From: JAUYQR01 sp963822435
GTDB taxonomy: Bacteria; Pseudomonadota; Alphaproteobacteria; Rhodobacterales; Rhodobacteraceae
Direction of reading: 5' to 3'
DNA: 64,000 nt
Assembly (NCBI GenBank): GCA_963822435.1
Contig: CAWGHN010000003.1
Span: forward strand, 744,001-808,000
The notes below the pieces were generated by a model. The model did no database searches and was not told the DNA's origin. It saw only the letters and a list, made by a program, of their open reading frames with translations. Of the stretch, positions 35,188-43,503 are shown in pieces; positions within the stretch are counted from its first letter, which is position 1, and every line of letters starts with the position of its first letter. Both the position numbers and the translations under genes were made by a program.

Positions 35188-36285
35188 ATGACCCGAACCC
35201 TGACCCTTCTTGGCATCGAAAGCAGTTGCGACGATACTGCCGCCGCCGTTGTGCGCCATCAACCCGGACAGTCGGCCGAAGTGCTGGCGTCTGATATCGT
35301 AGGGCAGACCTCGCTGCATGCGGCCTTTGGCGGAGTGGTGCCGGAAATCGCAGCCCGCGCCCATGTAGAACGGCTTGACGGCTGTATCGAGCGCGCACTG
35401 GCCGAGGCGGGCATCACCTTTGCCGATCTGGATGCGATCGCGGTGACCGCCGGGCCCGGGCTTATCGGGGGGGTGTTATCCGGCGCGATGATGGCGAAAG
35501 GGCTGGCCGCTGGTTTGGGGCTGCCTCTGGTTGCGGTGAACCATCTGGCAGGGCACGCCCTTACGCCTCGTCTAACCGATGGGATCGCATTCCCATATCT
35601 TATGCTGCTCGTTTCGGGCGGACATTGCCAGTACTTGCGCGTGGACGGACCTGACGAGTTTCACCGGCTGGGCGGAACGATAGACGACGCCCCGGGTGAA
35701 GCGTTCGACAAGATCGCCAAGCTTCTTGCCCTGCCGCAGCCCGGAGGCCCGTCTGTTGAAGCCGAAGCGGCGCTGGGCAATGTCAGCCGCTTTAATTTTC
35801 CGCGTCCTTTGCTTGACCGGCCCGGCTGCGACCTTTCCTTTTCGGGCCTGAAAACCGCAGTTTTAAGGGCGCGCGATGCACTCATCGCCGCAAACGGTGG
35901 GATTACCGCCCAGGACCGGCGCGATCTGTGCGCGGGGTTTCAGGCGGCGGTGGCAGATGTGCTTGCCGAAAAGACGCGCCGCGCACTGGCAATGACGGCG
36001 CTTGACGGCTCACCCCTTGCCGTTCTTGCCGTGGCAGGCGGCGTTGCCGCAAACAGGGCCATTCGGGCAAGGTTAGAGACTGTTTGCAGCGCCAACGGAG
36101 TTCGCTTTCTTGCGCCACCACTCCAGCTTTGCACCGACAATGCGGCGATGATTGCATGGGCAGGGATCGAAAGGTTCCGCTTGGGAATGGTCGACGACGC
36201 GACGTTCACCGCCCGTCCCCGCTGGCCGCTTGACATCCGTGTGCCGGGAATGATCGGGTCCGGCAAGAAGGGCGCGAAAGCATGA
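35188..36285 (+). CDS. tsaD: tRNA N6-adenosine threonylcarbamoyltransferase TsaD
   Basis: A 365-residue ASKHA-fold enzyme that transfers the threonylcarbamoyl group to A37 of tRNAs reading ANN codons. Motifs are LLGIESSCDDTAAAVV, VPEIAARAHVE, the metal histidines in AVNHLAGHAL, LLVSGGHCQYL and DDAPGEAFDKIAKLL. The C-terminal CTDNAAMIAWAG is standard. It overlaps gpsA by 4 bases (ATGA). Confidence 0.97.
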   Translation: MTRTLTLLGIESSCDDTAAAVVRHQPGQSAEVLASDIVGQTSLHAAFGGVVPEIAARAHVERLDGCIERALAEAGITFADLDAIAVTAGPGLIGGVLSGAMMAKGLAAGLGLPLVAVNHLAGHALTPRLTDGIAFPYLMLLVSGGHCQYLRVDGPDEFHRLGGTIDDAPGEAFDKIAKLLALPQPGGPSVEAEAALGNVSRFNFPRPLLDRPGCDLSFSGLKTAVLRARDALIAANGGITAQDRRDLCAGFQAAVADVLAEKTRRALAMTALDGSPLAVLAVAGGVAANRAIRARLETVCSANGVRFLAPPLQLCTDNAAMIAWAGIERFRLGMVDDATFTARPRWPLDIRVPGMIGSGKKGAKA

Positions 36286-37241
36286 TCGGAATCCTTGGCG
36301 CAGGCGCATTCGGCACCGCATTGGCCGTGGCCCTGGCGCAAGGCGGTCGTTCTGTCAGGCTCTGGGCAAGGTCACCCGAGGATGTTGCAAGGATGGCCGC
36401 GACCCACCGAAATGACGACCGACTTCCTGGGGTTGTCTTTCCGCCGAAGGTTTCGTTTCACGCAGACGCTGGCAACCTGCGTGAGGCCGAGGCGTTGCTT
36501 CTTTGTGTGCCGATGCAAAGCCTCGGCGCTTTTCTGGCGACACACCAGAACCAGTTTGCGCGGCAACCGATGGTCGCTTGTTGCAAGGGTGTTGATCTGG
36601 AAACGCTTGGCGGTCCGGTTTCAGTCATGCAAGCAGCGCGCCCGGATGTGGCTGCAGCAATCCTTACCGGGCCCAGCTTTGCCGCCGATATTGCGCGTGG
36701 GTTGCCTACGGCGATGACCTTGGCAAGCCGCGACCCGGTGAGTCTCGAACTTCAAGCACTGCTGTCCACGTCTTCCCTCCGGATCTACCGGACGGATGAT
36801 GTCACGGGTGCGGAACTGGGCGGGGCGCTGAAGAATGTCATTGCCATTGCCGCGGGCGTGGTGATCGGCGCGGGGCTTGGCGACAGCGCAAGGGCCGCAC
36901 TAATGACGCGAGGCTACGCCGAGATGGTTCGTCTGGCGACGCGGTTGGGTGCGCGGGCAGAGACGCTGGCAGGATTGTCGGGGTTTGGCGATCTGGTTCT
37001 GACCTGCACTTCGCCGCAGTCACGCAATTTTCGCCACGGGCACGCGCTGGGTTGCGGGCAGGGGTTCGATCGTGGTGTCACGGTCGAGGGGGTGGCGACA
37101 GCGACGGCCGTGGTGCGGTTGGCGCGACAGCTAGGCGTGGAAATGCCGGTGACTGAGATGGTGGATGCCCTTGTCAGCGGCAGGGTCGCGGTGGAAGATG
37201 CCATTCCGAACCTGATGACCCGACCCCTGAAACAGGAATGA
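36282..37241 (+). CDS. gpsA: NAD(P)H-dependent glycerol-3-phosphate dehydrogenase GpsA
   Basis: A 319-residue enzyme that reduces dihydroxyacetone phosphate to sn-glycerol-3-phosphate for phospholipid synthesis. The Rossmann motif is IGILGAGAFGTALAVALAQG; LTGPSFAADIARGLPTA, the catalytic-lysine motif GAELGGALKNVIAIAAG and the C-terminal GFGDLVLTCTSPQSRNF are standard. It is coupled to tsaD and followed 3 bases later by the YciI gene. Confidence 0.97.
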   Translation: MIGILGAGAFGTALAVALAQGGRSVRLWARSPEDVARMAATHRNDDRLPGVVFPPKVSFHADAGNLREAEALLLCVPMQSLGAFLATHQNQFARQPMVACCKGVDLETLGGPVSVMQAARPDVAAAILTGPSFAADIARGLPTAMTLASRDPVSLELQALLSTSSLRIYRTDDVTGAELGGALKNVIAIAAGVVIGAGLGDSARAALMTRGYAEMVRLATRLGARAETLAGLSGFGDLVLTCTSPQSRNFRHGHALGCGQGFDRGVTVEGVATATAVVRLARQLGVEMPVTEMVDALVSGRVAVEDAIPNLMTRPLKQE

Positions 37242-37244
37242 CCC

Positions 37245-37520
37245 ATGCGCTTTGCCCTGATCTGCCGCGACAAGCCCGGAGCCTTGCAGACGCGGCTTGA
37301 AAACCGGGCGGCGCATCTTGGGTATATCGAGGCGACCGGGGTGGTGGAGCAGGCGGGGCCGTTTCTGGATGAGGCGGGACAGATGTGCGGCAGTCTGATC
37401 ATCCTTGGCGTGGGCAGCCGGGCCGAGGCGGAGGCCTGGGCGGCGGGCGATCCTTACGCGAAGGCCGGGCTGTTTTCTGATGTAACGCTCATGGAATGGA
37501 AGCGGGTGATCGGGGGATGA
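37245..37520 (+). CDS. YciI-like protein
   Basis: A 91-residue YCII-domain protein. The fold motif is DKPGALQTRLENRAAHLGYI, with GSLIILGVGSRAEAEAWAAGDPYAKAGLF later. The His/Asp pair proposed for YCII activity corresponds to H34 and D68-type positions; function is unassigned. It overlaps the EVE-domain gene by 4 bases and belongs to the tsaD-gpsA run. Confidence 0.9.
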   Translation: MRFALICRDKPGALQTRLENRAAHLGYIEATGVVEQAGPFLDEAGQMCGSLIILGVGSRAEAEAWAAGDPYAKAGLFSDVTLMEWKRVIGG

Positions 37521-37936
37521 ACTACTGGCTGCTCAAATCCGAACCGGACGAGTTTGGCTGGCATCATCTGACCGCGAAGGGTGTGGCGGGGGAAGAGTGG
37601 ACCGGGGTCAGGAACTATCAGGCCCGCAACAATATGCGGGCGATGAAGGTGGGCGATCTGGGGTTCTTCTATCACTCCAATATCGGCAGGGAGATCGTGG
37701 GGATCGTGGAGGTTTGCCGGGAGAGCGCGCCGGACAGCACGACGGATGATCCGCGGTGGGAGTGTGTGAGGGTGCGGGCGGTGAGGCCTTTCAAGCGGGC
37801 GGTCACGCGGGAGGAATGCAAGGTCGAACCGGGGCTGGAGGCGATGGTTCTGGTGAAGAATACCCGCCTTTCAGTGCAGCCGGTGACGGCTGATGAGTGG
37901 GGTATCCTGTGCCGGATGGGCGGCGTGGAACCATAG
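37517..37936 (+). CDS. EVE-domain protein
   Basis: A 139-residue single EVE domain (PUA-like fold), starting MNYWLLKSEPDEFGWHHL at ATG 37517. Other family signatures are WTGVRNYQARNNMRAMKVGD, FFYHSNIGREIVGI and the final DEWGILCRMGG. EVE domains bind modified nucleic-acid bases; the bacterial stand-alone form has been placed with tRNA or RNA metabolism. It is the last gene of the tsaD operon and its stop abuts a terminator. Confidence 0.92.
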   Translation: MNYWLLKSEPDEFGWHHLTAKGVAGEEWTGVRNYQARNNMRAMKVGDLGFFYHSNIGREIVGIVEVCRESAPDSTTDDPRWECVRVRAVRPFKRAVTREECKVEPGLEAMVLVKNTRLSVQPVTADEWGILCRMGGVEP

Positions 37937-37982
37937 TGTCCCACGGTGGGACATTTTTGGAAATGTTCGATTTCAATGGCTT
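37937..37982 (+). terminator. Terminator-like element after the EVE gene (repeat copy A)
   Basis: TGTCCCACGGTGGGACA (37937-37953) is a perfect palindrome beginning directly at the stop codon and followed by five T. The next bases include TTTCAATGG at the same distance as TTTTCAATGG in the copy at 20304-20349. Confidence 0.8.
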
Positions 37983-38085
37983 GGTCAGGTCATTTACCCT
38001 TTCATAACCCTTTCCCGCAAGATTTCGCTACCCCTGAGCCTTGCTTTCGGGCAGCGTGCCGGCACGGAAATCGGGAGGGACCCCA

Positions 38086-38484
38086 ATGGAATTTCTGAAT
38101 GTCATTGCCGCCGCATTGGCGGCGTTTGCGTTTGGCGCTGTCTGGTATCTGGGCATGTCGACACGCTGGCTGGCGGCGGCAGAGATCACCAACGGGCGGC
38201 CAGACATGGCCAAGCGCGGCGGGTCGGGGATTGCGGCCTTTGGGATCGGACTTTTGGCAATGATCCTGGTGGCGGGCATGATGCGGCATCTGCTGGCGGA
38301 AGCAGGTGTGACGAGCGTCGGCGGCGGTGCCGTTGCCGGGTTTGGTGTTGGTGCCTTTTTCATCACGCCCTGGGTTGCGATGAATTATGCCTTTGCCAAG
38401 CGCAAACCCGAATTGACGGTGATAGACGGCGTCAACAGCGTGGTCGGCTGCACCATCATGGGAGCCGTGCTGAACCTGTTTTGA
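38086..38484 (+). CDS. DUF1761-family membrane protein
   Basis: A 132-residue protein with four predicted membrane helices, starting MEFLNVIAAALAAFAFGAVW. It carries the DUF1761 pattern of a short first helix with VWYLGMSTRWLA, a middle helix pair and a final helix with VIDGVNSVVGCTIMGA. GGGAGGGA precedes ATG 38086. Function unknown. The gap on its left (37983-38085) shows nothing clear. Confidence 0.85.
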   Translation: MEFLNVIAAALAAFAFGAVWYLGMSTRWLAAAEITNGRPDMAKRGGSGIAAFGIGLLAMILVAGMMRHLLAEAGVTSVGGGAVAGFGVGAFFITPWVAMNYAFAKRKPELTVIDGVNSVVGCTIMGAVLNLF

Positions 38485-38497
38485 GGCGAAAAATAGA

Positions 38498-38690
38498 ATG
38501 GAGGGCCCCGCACCCCTACGGAACCCTCCATCCACCCCACGTGCTCCCCAAAGCACCACACGTGATCTGATAAGGGTCCCGGGCTACTGCCCTGTCCAAG
38601 ACGTAATGCCCCGAATCCCCGGCGCGCGGCAAGGATTGAGTAGTGCAGGTTTTCGTCAAATCCGATGCGTTGCGGGTGCCGTGCAGGAAG
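38498..38690 (-). ncRNA. Possible structured RNA ending in an intrinsic terminator
   Basis: This 267-base gap (38485-38751) holds no convincing ORF. On the minus strand its far end carries ATGGAGGG (38531-38524) paired with CCCTCCAT (38505-38498), then TCTATTTTT: a good intrinsic terminator that does not belong to the plus-strand DUF1761 gene. Upstream of it are further short stems (GGGC-AGTA-GCCC near 38585-38596; CACGTG repeats near 38537-38565). The DUF2853 gene has its own GC hairpin close to its stop (about 38700-38730), so a separate small RNA is plausible. No known RNA family is recognised; the 5' end is a guess. Confidence 0.3.
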
Positions 38691-38751
38691 CCGACCCACC
38701 CCATCCCTCCCCCACGAGGGGGGAGGGGGGCGAGGCGCCGCGTGGGGCGCG

Positions 38752-39093
38752 TTACTTGTAGACGGCTTCCTTGCCGAAATGTTTGACGAGCAGGTAGTAG
38801 AACACCGCCCGGAACTTGTTGCGTTCCGATTTGCCGTAGGTGTCGACGGCGGCAAGGATGCCTTCCATCAGGGCTGGCCCGTCTTTCAGGCCCAGCTTCT
38901 TGATCAGGAAGTTGGCCTTGATCCGCTCCAGCTCTTCCTTGTCGGACGCGGCGACGGTCTGCGCGTCATTGTCGTAGATCGACGGGCCGCAGCCGATGGT
39001 AACCTTGGTCAGCAGCGCCATGTCAGGTGTCATATTGCACTTGGTCTTCAGATCATCGGCATATTTCGCGATGAGATCGTCCCGCTTGCCCAT
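38752..39093 (-). CDS. DUF2853-family protein
   Basis: A 113-residue soluble protein: MGKRDDLIAKYADDLKTKC, then ADDLKTKCNMTPDMALL, VTIGCGPSIYDNDAQTVA and the C-terminal RNKFRAVFYYLLVKHF. This matches DUF2853, small helical proteins of unknown function. It lies alone between the possible RNA region and ahcY, with a GC-rich hairpin downstream. Confidence 0.88.
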   Translation of the reverse strand: MGKRDDLIAKYADDLKTKCNMTPDMALLTKVTIGCGPSIYDNDAQTVAASDKEELERIKANFLIKKLGLKDGPALMEGILAAVDTYGKSERNKFRAVFYYLLVKHFGKEAVYK

Positions 39094-39291
39094 TCTGCGT
39101 CTCCCTTGACTGGTGTGAAATGATACGAGGCGAACGCTAGTTGCCAGATCCCTTTAGGGGAAGGGGAATTTCAGGGGGAATGACGCATTGCGCCGGGGAT
39201 CTGGCGACGGCGGGCATTGTTGCGGCAGGGCCGTGCCAGCGACGCCCCGGCCGGATCAGCCATCGGCCGACCCGCGCCGGGGCACAGGCTA

Positions 39292-40674
39292 TCAATAGCG
39301 GTAGTGTTCAGGCTTGAACGGGCCTTCGGGTTTTACGCCGATGTAGGCGGCCTGTTCAGGCTTCAGTTCGGTCAGTTTGACCCCGATCTTTTTCAGGTGC
39401 AGGCGTGCGACCTTTTCATCCAGCGCCTTCGGCAGGATGTAGACGCCGGGTTTGTATTCGTCGCCCTTGGTCCATAGCTCGATCTGGGCAAGAACCTGGT
39501 TGGTGAACGAGGCCGACATCACGAAGGACGGGTGGCCGGTGGCGTTACCGAGGTTGAGGAGGCGTCCTTCGGACAACAGGATGATGCGGTTGCCCGAGGG
39601 CATCTCGATCATGTCGACCTGTTCCTTGATGTTGGTCCACTTGTGGTTGCGCAAGGAGGCGACCTGGATTTCGTTGTCGAAGTGGCCGATGTTGCCGACG
39701 ATCGCCATGTCCTTCATCGCGCGCAGATGTTCGATGCGGATGACGTCCTTGTTGCCGGTCGTGGTGATGAAGATGTCGGCGGTGGCCATTTCATCTTCCA
39801 GAAGGGTGACCTCGTAGCCGTCCATCGCGGCTTGCAGGGCGCAGATCGGATCAACCTCGGTGACCTTGACGCGCGCACCCGCGCCACGGAGCGAGGCGGC
39901 GGAGCCTTTGCCCACATCGCCATAGCCGCAGACAACGGCGACCTTGCCGGCCATCATCGTGTCGGTCGCACGGCGGATGCCATCGACCAGCGATTCCTTG
40001 CAGCCGTATTTGTTGTCGAACTTCGACTTGGTCACGCTGTCGTTGACGTTGATCGCCGGGAAGGGAAGCTGGCCGTTCTTGTGCAGCTCATACAAGCGGT
40101 GGACGCCGGTGGTGGTTTCTTCCGACACGCCCTTGATCGCGGCGCGCGTCTTGGTGAAGAAACCGGGGGTTTCCTTCATCCGCTTGGCGATCTGAAGCTT
40201 GATGACCTCTTCTTCCTCGGACTGCGGCACGGGGATGATCTCTTCGCCGGCTTCGGCACGGGCGCCGAGGAGGACGTAAAGCGTGGCATCACCGCCATCG
40301 TCGAGGATCATGTTGGCACCTTCGGGGAACATGAACGAGCGGTCGAGGTAATCCCAATGTTCGGTCAGGGTCTGGCCCTTGATGGCGAAAACCGGGGTGC
40401 CACCGGCGGCTATGGCGGCGGCGGCATGGTCCTGGGTGGAGAAGATGTTGCAGGACGCCCAGCGCACATCAGCGCCGAGAGCTTTCAGCGTTTCGATCAG
40501 CACGGCGGTCTGGATCGTCATGTGCAGAGAGCCGACGATGCGCGCACCCTTCAGGGGTTGGGTCGGGCCGAATTCTTCGCGGCAGGCCATCAGGCCGGGC
40601 ATTTCGGTTTCGGCGATGGTCAGTTCCTTGCGGCCGAATTCGGCGAGCTTGATGTCCTTGACGATGTAATCCAT
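39292..40674 (-). CDS. ahcY: Adenosylhomocysteinase AhcY
   Basis: A 460-residue NAD-dependent hydrolase that splits S-adenosylhomocysteine to adenosine and homocysteine, clearing the product of SAM-dependent methylation. Typical parts are ARIVGSLHMTIQTAVLIETL, WASCNIFSTQDHAAAAIA, the NAD motif VAVVCGYGDVGKGSAASL, VGNIGHFDNEIQ and the C-terminal KPEGPFKPEHYRY. ATG 40674 follows AGGA and gives the family start MDYIVKDIKLAEF; the frame is open far upstream, but that part is antisense to the HD gene. A GC inverted repeat at 39244-39283 lies just beyond its stop. Confidence 0.97.
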   Translation of the reverse strand: MDYIVKDIKLAEFGRKELTIAETEMPGLMACREEFGPTQPLKGARIVGSLHMTIQTAVLIETLKALGADVRWASCNIFSTQDHAAAAIAAGGTPVFAIKGQTLTEHWDYLDRSFMFPEGANMILDDGGDATLYVLLGARAEAGEEIIPVPQSEEEEVIKLQIAKRMKETPGFFTKTRAAIKGVSEETTTGVHRLYELHKNGQLPFPAINVNDSVTKSKFDNKYGCKESLVDGIRRATDTMMAGKVAVVCGYGDVGKGSAASLRGAGARVKVTEVDPICALQAAMDGYEVTLLEDEMATADIFITTTGNKDVIRIEHLRAMKDMAIVGNIGHFDNEIQVASLRNHKWTNIKEQVDMIEMPSGNRIILLSEGRLLNLGNATGHPSFVMSASFTNQVLAQIELWTKGDEYKPGVYILPKALDEKVARLHLKKIGVKLTELKPEQAAYIGVKPEGPFKPEHYRY

Positions 40675-40824
40675 TGCGTCCTGCTTTTGCTGATGCCTGC
40701 AGAGTGCCGCAAGCCGATGAGATATCTGGCGCGGCCATAGCAAATGCGGGCGAACATGACAACGCGGCACGCTTGCCAAGGCGCGCGGGGTGTGAAGACT
40801 AAGGTTGCAGGGGTGGGAAACGCG

Positions 40825-41415
40825 ATGGCGGCACGGGCGTGGCAAAGGATGCTGTCGGGGCGGAGGCTGGACCTTCTGGACCCGACGCCGATGGATATCG
40901 AAGTGGAGGATATCGCGCACGGGCTGGCGTTCGTGGCGCGGTGGAACGGGCAGACGCGGGGCGACTGGCCCTATTCGGTGGCGGAACATTCGCTGCTGGT
41001 TGAGGAGATTTTTTGCCGGGCAAATCCGGGGATTGCGGCGCGCTGGCAGTTGGCGGCGCTGCTGCATGACGCGCCGGAGTATGTGATCGGCGACATGATC
41101 AGCCCGGTGAAAGCGGCGGTCGGGCCAGGGTATGGTGAGCTGGATCTGCGGCTGACGGCGGCGATCCATCTGCGGTTCGGGCTGCCGGCGGTGCTGCCGG
41201 CGCCGATCAAGAAGGCGATCAAGGCGGCGGACAGGGTTTCGGCCTGGCTGGAGGCGGTGCGGATCGCGGGGTTCGGTGAGGCGGAGGCCGACAAGCTGTT
41301 CGGGCGGCCCGGAGCGGAGATCGTGAAGGGGCTGGAGATCAGGTTGCGTCCGCCCGCTGTGGTGCGGGCGGACTATGTGGCCCGGGTCGCACAACAACTC
41401 GCGGCGATCATTTGA
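40825..41415 (+). CDS. HD-domain hydrolase
   Basis: A 196-residue HD-superfamily phosphohydrolase. Metal-binding parts are SVAEHSLLVEEI, LAALLHDAPEYVIGDM and AIKAADRVSAWLEA, which resembles YfbR-like 5'-nucleotidases. Family N-terminus ARAWQRMLSGRRLDLLDPTP supports a start near ATG 40825; an in-frame GTG at 40795 is possible. Nucleotide substrate is likely but not shown. It converges with the small ORF by an 8-base overlap. Confidence 0.87.
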   Translation: MAARAWQRMLSGRRLDLLDPTPMDIEVEDIAHGLAFVARWNGQTRGDWPYSVAEHSLLVEEIFCRANPGIAARWQLAALLHDAPEYVIGDMISPVKAAVGPGYGELDLRLTAAIHLRFGLPAVLPAPIKKAIKAADRVSAWLEAVRIAGFGEAEADKLFGRPGAEIVKGLEIRLRPPAVVRADYVARVAQQLAAII

Positions 41416-41554
41416 CGGGCTGGCCGGTCAGCGCGTGGCGCTGAACTGCGGCGTCGCGCGGGTCGGCTTCGGTCAGGGTGCGGCGCGGCGCATCGCCCGA
41501 AATCGGGCCGAAACGGGTGGCGAGCAGCAGGGCGTCGGCGAGGATATTCAACAT
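41408..41554 (-). CDS. Small ORF of 48 residues facing a LysR gene
   Basis: ATG 41554 is preceded by AAAGAGG at good distance. The product MLNILADALLLATRFGPISG... to ...ALTGQPVK has normal codon bias with strong GC at third positions. It is divergent from the LysR regulator at 41654, with a LysR-type palindrome between them. No family is recognised. It could be a small regulated protein or a leader peptide. Confidence 0.5.
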   Translation of the reverse strand: MLNILADALLLATRFGPISGDAPRRTLTEADPRDAAVQRHALTGQPVK

Positions 41555-41601
41555 TTCATGCCTCTTTCTTTGGCGTTGCGATGCGGCGTTTTGGCATGTT
41601 T

Positions 41602-41622
41602 GCTGAGCATTGACGACTCAGC
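41602..41622. promoter_or_regulatory. LysR-type palindrome (GCTGAG-N9-CTCAGC)
   Basis: GCTGAG at 41602-41607 and CTCAGC at 41617-41622 form a perfect 6-base inverted repeat around 9 bases. The core TGAG-N9-CTCA fits a T-N11-A LysR box. It lies 31 bases before the LysR gene and 48 bases before the small ORF on the other strand, the usual site for auto- and target regulation. Confidence 0.55.
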
Positions 41623-41653
41623 GATCTTTCAGATGTAATAGGCAGGCTAACAT

Positions 41654-42529
41654 ATGGCGATTGATTGGCGCGCGATCCCTTCTCTGACGGCCCTGCGTGC
41701 GTTTGCGGCGACAGCAGAGATGCGCAGCTTCAGCCATGCCGCGCGGGCGCTGAACGTAACGCACGCGGCGGTGGCGCAGCAGGTGCGCGCGCTGGAGGAG
41801 GAGTTCGGCGTGGCGCTGGTGCAGCGCGATGGGCGCGGGGTCAGCCTGACAGTGGAAGGCACGGCCTTGGCGGCGGCGCTGGCCGAAGGCTTCGCGGCGT
41901 TTCAGCGCGGTGCAGAGGCGTTGCGCAGCGGTGGGGCGGACCGCCCGGTGCGGATCACGCTGACAGCGAGTTTCGCGGCGCAGTGGCTGATGCCACGGTT
42001 GCGCGATTTCTGGGAAAAGCATCCCGACATCGGCCTGTCGCTGCAACCGGAGAACCGGGTCGTCGATCTGCACCGCGAGGGGATGGATCTTGGCATCCGC
42101 TATGGCAATGGGGCGTGGCCAGGGGTGGAGGCGAGCTTTCTGGCCTCGGCCCGGTTGGTTGTGGCGGGGGCGCCTTCCTTTCTGGGCGACAAAACACGCC
42201 TTGATACCGAGGAGATGCGGCAAATGGAGTGGATCATTGCGCGCAACTGGCCGGAACAGGACAATTACCTGCGCAGCCTTGGGCTGGAGCCGTCAAAGCT
42301 GAGCCAGACCGATTTCGCCAACGAGGAATTGTCGATCGCGGCGGCGCGGCAAGGGTTGGGGCTGGTGGTGGAAAGCTATGCGCTGCTGGCCGATGATGTG
42401 GCCGAGGGGCGGCTGCGGGTGGTGCATGAAAGCCGTGACAAGCTGCCGGCCTATTTCGTGGTGGCTTTGCCGGGGCCGCAGCGTGCTGCGACCCGGGCAT
42501 TTCTGAAATGGTTGAAAGGCCAGGCCTGA
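41654..42529 (+). CDS. LysR-family transcriptional regulator (GcvA-like)
   Basis: A 291-residue LTTR. The winged HTH is at the N-terminus (LTALRAFAATAEMRSFSHAA, NVTHAAVAQQVRALEEEFGV), followed by the effector domain with ITLTASFAAQWLMPRLRDF and DLGIRYGNGAWPG. The close match of the early motifs to GcvA-type regulators is clear; effector and targets are unknown. The palindrome at 41602-41622 is its probable site, with the divergent small ORF as a candidate target. Confidence 0.92.
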   Translation: MAIDWRAIPSLTALRAFAATAEMRSFSHAARALNVTHAAVAQQVRALEEEFGVALVQRDGRGVSLTVEGTALAAALAEGFAAFQRGAEALRSGGADRPVRITLTASFAAQWLMPRLRDFWEKHPDIGLSLQPENRVVDLHREGMDLGIRYGNGAWPGVEASFLASARLVVAGAPSFLGDKTRLDTEEMRQMEWIIARNWPEQDNYLRSLGLEPSKLSQTDFANEELSIAAARQGLGLVVESYALLADDVAEGRLRVVHESRDKLPAYFVVALPGPQRAATRAFLKWLKGQA

Positions 42530-42538
42530 AACCGGCTG

Positions 42539-42853
42539 TCAGACCATCAGATCGTCTGGCTTTTTTCCGGCCGCAAGGGCCGCGACAAACCAGCGCGGCT
42601 TGCGGCCACGGCCCGACCACGTATCGGACTTGTCAGAGGGATTCGCATATTTTGCCACCGCCGGAGTGCGCTTGCGCACCGGCGTTGAGCCGGTCAATTC
42701 AGCCAGAGAAAACCCCATCGCACGGGCTTTTTCTTCAAGTTCTGCAAGAGCTTGCTTTTTACGGCGGTCTTCAAAGCTGGAAATCGCTTTCGCCACCTGT
42801 GATTGTAAATCTTTCAACTCTTTAAGGGACAAGTCGTTCAGATCAATTGCCAT
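42539..42853 (-). CDS. hvrA: H-NS-family nucleoid protein HvrA
   Basis: A 104-residue H-NS-type protein. The N-terminal half is a coiled-coil dimerisation region (LSLKELKDLQSQVAKAISS). The C-terminal DNA-binding motif is KYANPSDKSDTWSGRGRKPRWF, whose GRGRKP matches the minor-groove hook of H-NS proteins. In Rhodobacter, HvrA adjusts photosynthesis and other genes and is encoded next to regA as here. A GGGGGAT site precedes the ATG. A 9-base inverted repeat (CCCCGTTAA 42863-42871 and TTAACGGGG 42923-42931) flanks the hvrA-regA spacer. Confidence 0.93.
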   Translation of the reverse strand: MAIDLNDLSLKELKDLQSQVAKAISSFEDRRKKQALAELEEKARAMGFSLAELTGSTPVRKRTPAVAKYANPSDKSDTWSGRGRKPRWFVAALAAGKKPDDLMV

Positions 42854-42922
42854 GGCAGCATCCCCCGTTAAACATGACTTTCACGTCTACGCTTTGGATA
42901 GCCGGATTTCAACTGTGTATGG

Positions 42923-43477
42923 TTAACGGGGACTGCGCTTCGCAAGGATACGTTGCAGCGTTCGGCGGTGCATATTCAATCGGCGCGCAGTTTCAGAGAC
43001 GTTCCGATCACACATTTCATAGACGCGCTGGATATGTTCCCAACGCACCCGGTCGGCCGACATGGGGTTTTCGGGTGGCTGCGGCAAAGCCTCGCCTTTT
43101 GCGAGAAGCGCATTTGTCACATCATCGGCATCCGCCGGTTTCGACAAATAATCAATGGCGCCGAATTTTACTGCCGCAACCGCGGTTGCAATCGCCCCAT
43201 AACCGGTCAGCACGACAATCCGGCAATCCGGGCGGGTTTCGCGCAACACCTCGACCACTTCAAGGCCATTGCCGTCTTCCAGCCGAAGATCGACGACTGC
43301 GTAGGCGGGCGGTCGCGCCAGCGCAATTGCCCGGCCTTCGGCAACGCTTTCGGCGGTCTCGGGGGTAAAGCCGCGTTTTTCCATGGCCTTGGCAAGACGC
43401 TTGACGAAGGGCTCATCGTCATCGACCAGCAGAAGTGTCCGGTCTGCCCCCAGATCAAGTGCCAAATTCTCCCCCAT
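42923..43477 (-). CDS. regA: Response regulator RegA (PrrA/ActR), redox-responsive
   Basis: A 184-residue response regulator. The receiver domain has the acidic pair in LLLVDDDEPF, phosphoacceptor D63 in VVDLRLEDG and the lysine in DYLSKPAD. A proline linker (LPQPPENP) leads to a Fis-type HTH, NVSETARRLNMHRRTLQRIL. RegA is phosphorylated by RegB when the quinone pool is reduced and controls photosynthesis, carbon and nitrogen fixation, and respiratory genes. It is in an operon with senC upstream and hvrA downstream. Confidence 0.97.
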   Translation of the reverse strand: MGENLALDLGADRTLLLVDDDEPFVKRLAKAMEKRGFTPETAESVAEGRAIALARPPAYAVVDLRLEDGNGLEVVEVLRETRPDCRIVVLTGYGAIATAVAAVKFGAIDYLSKPADADDVTNALLAKGEALPQPPENPMSADRVRWEHIQRVYEMCDRNVSETARRLNMHRRTLQRILAKRSPR

Positions 43478-43503
43478 CGTCTAACCCCTTCGCTGGTTCA
43501 GCC

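Noticed and set aside
34000..37000. Replication origin at the skew change
   Set aside because: The region is fully coding (hemD, tsaD, gpsA) with no DnaA-box cluster or AT-rich unwinding element.
40675..40824. SAH/SAM riboswitch upstream of ahcY
   Set aside because: Looked for a structured leader; only about 20 bases of plain leader with AGGA are apparent and no known aptamer core is seen.
40675..41397. Upstream extension of the ahcY frame
   Set aside because: Antisense to the HD gene and unlike any AhcY N-terminus.
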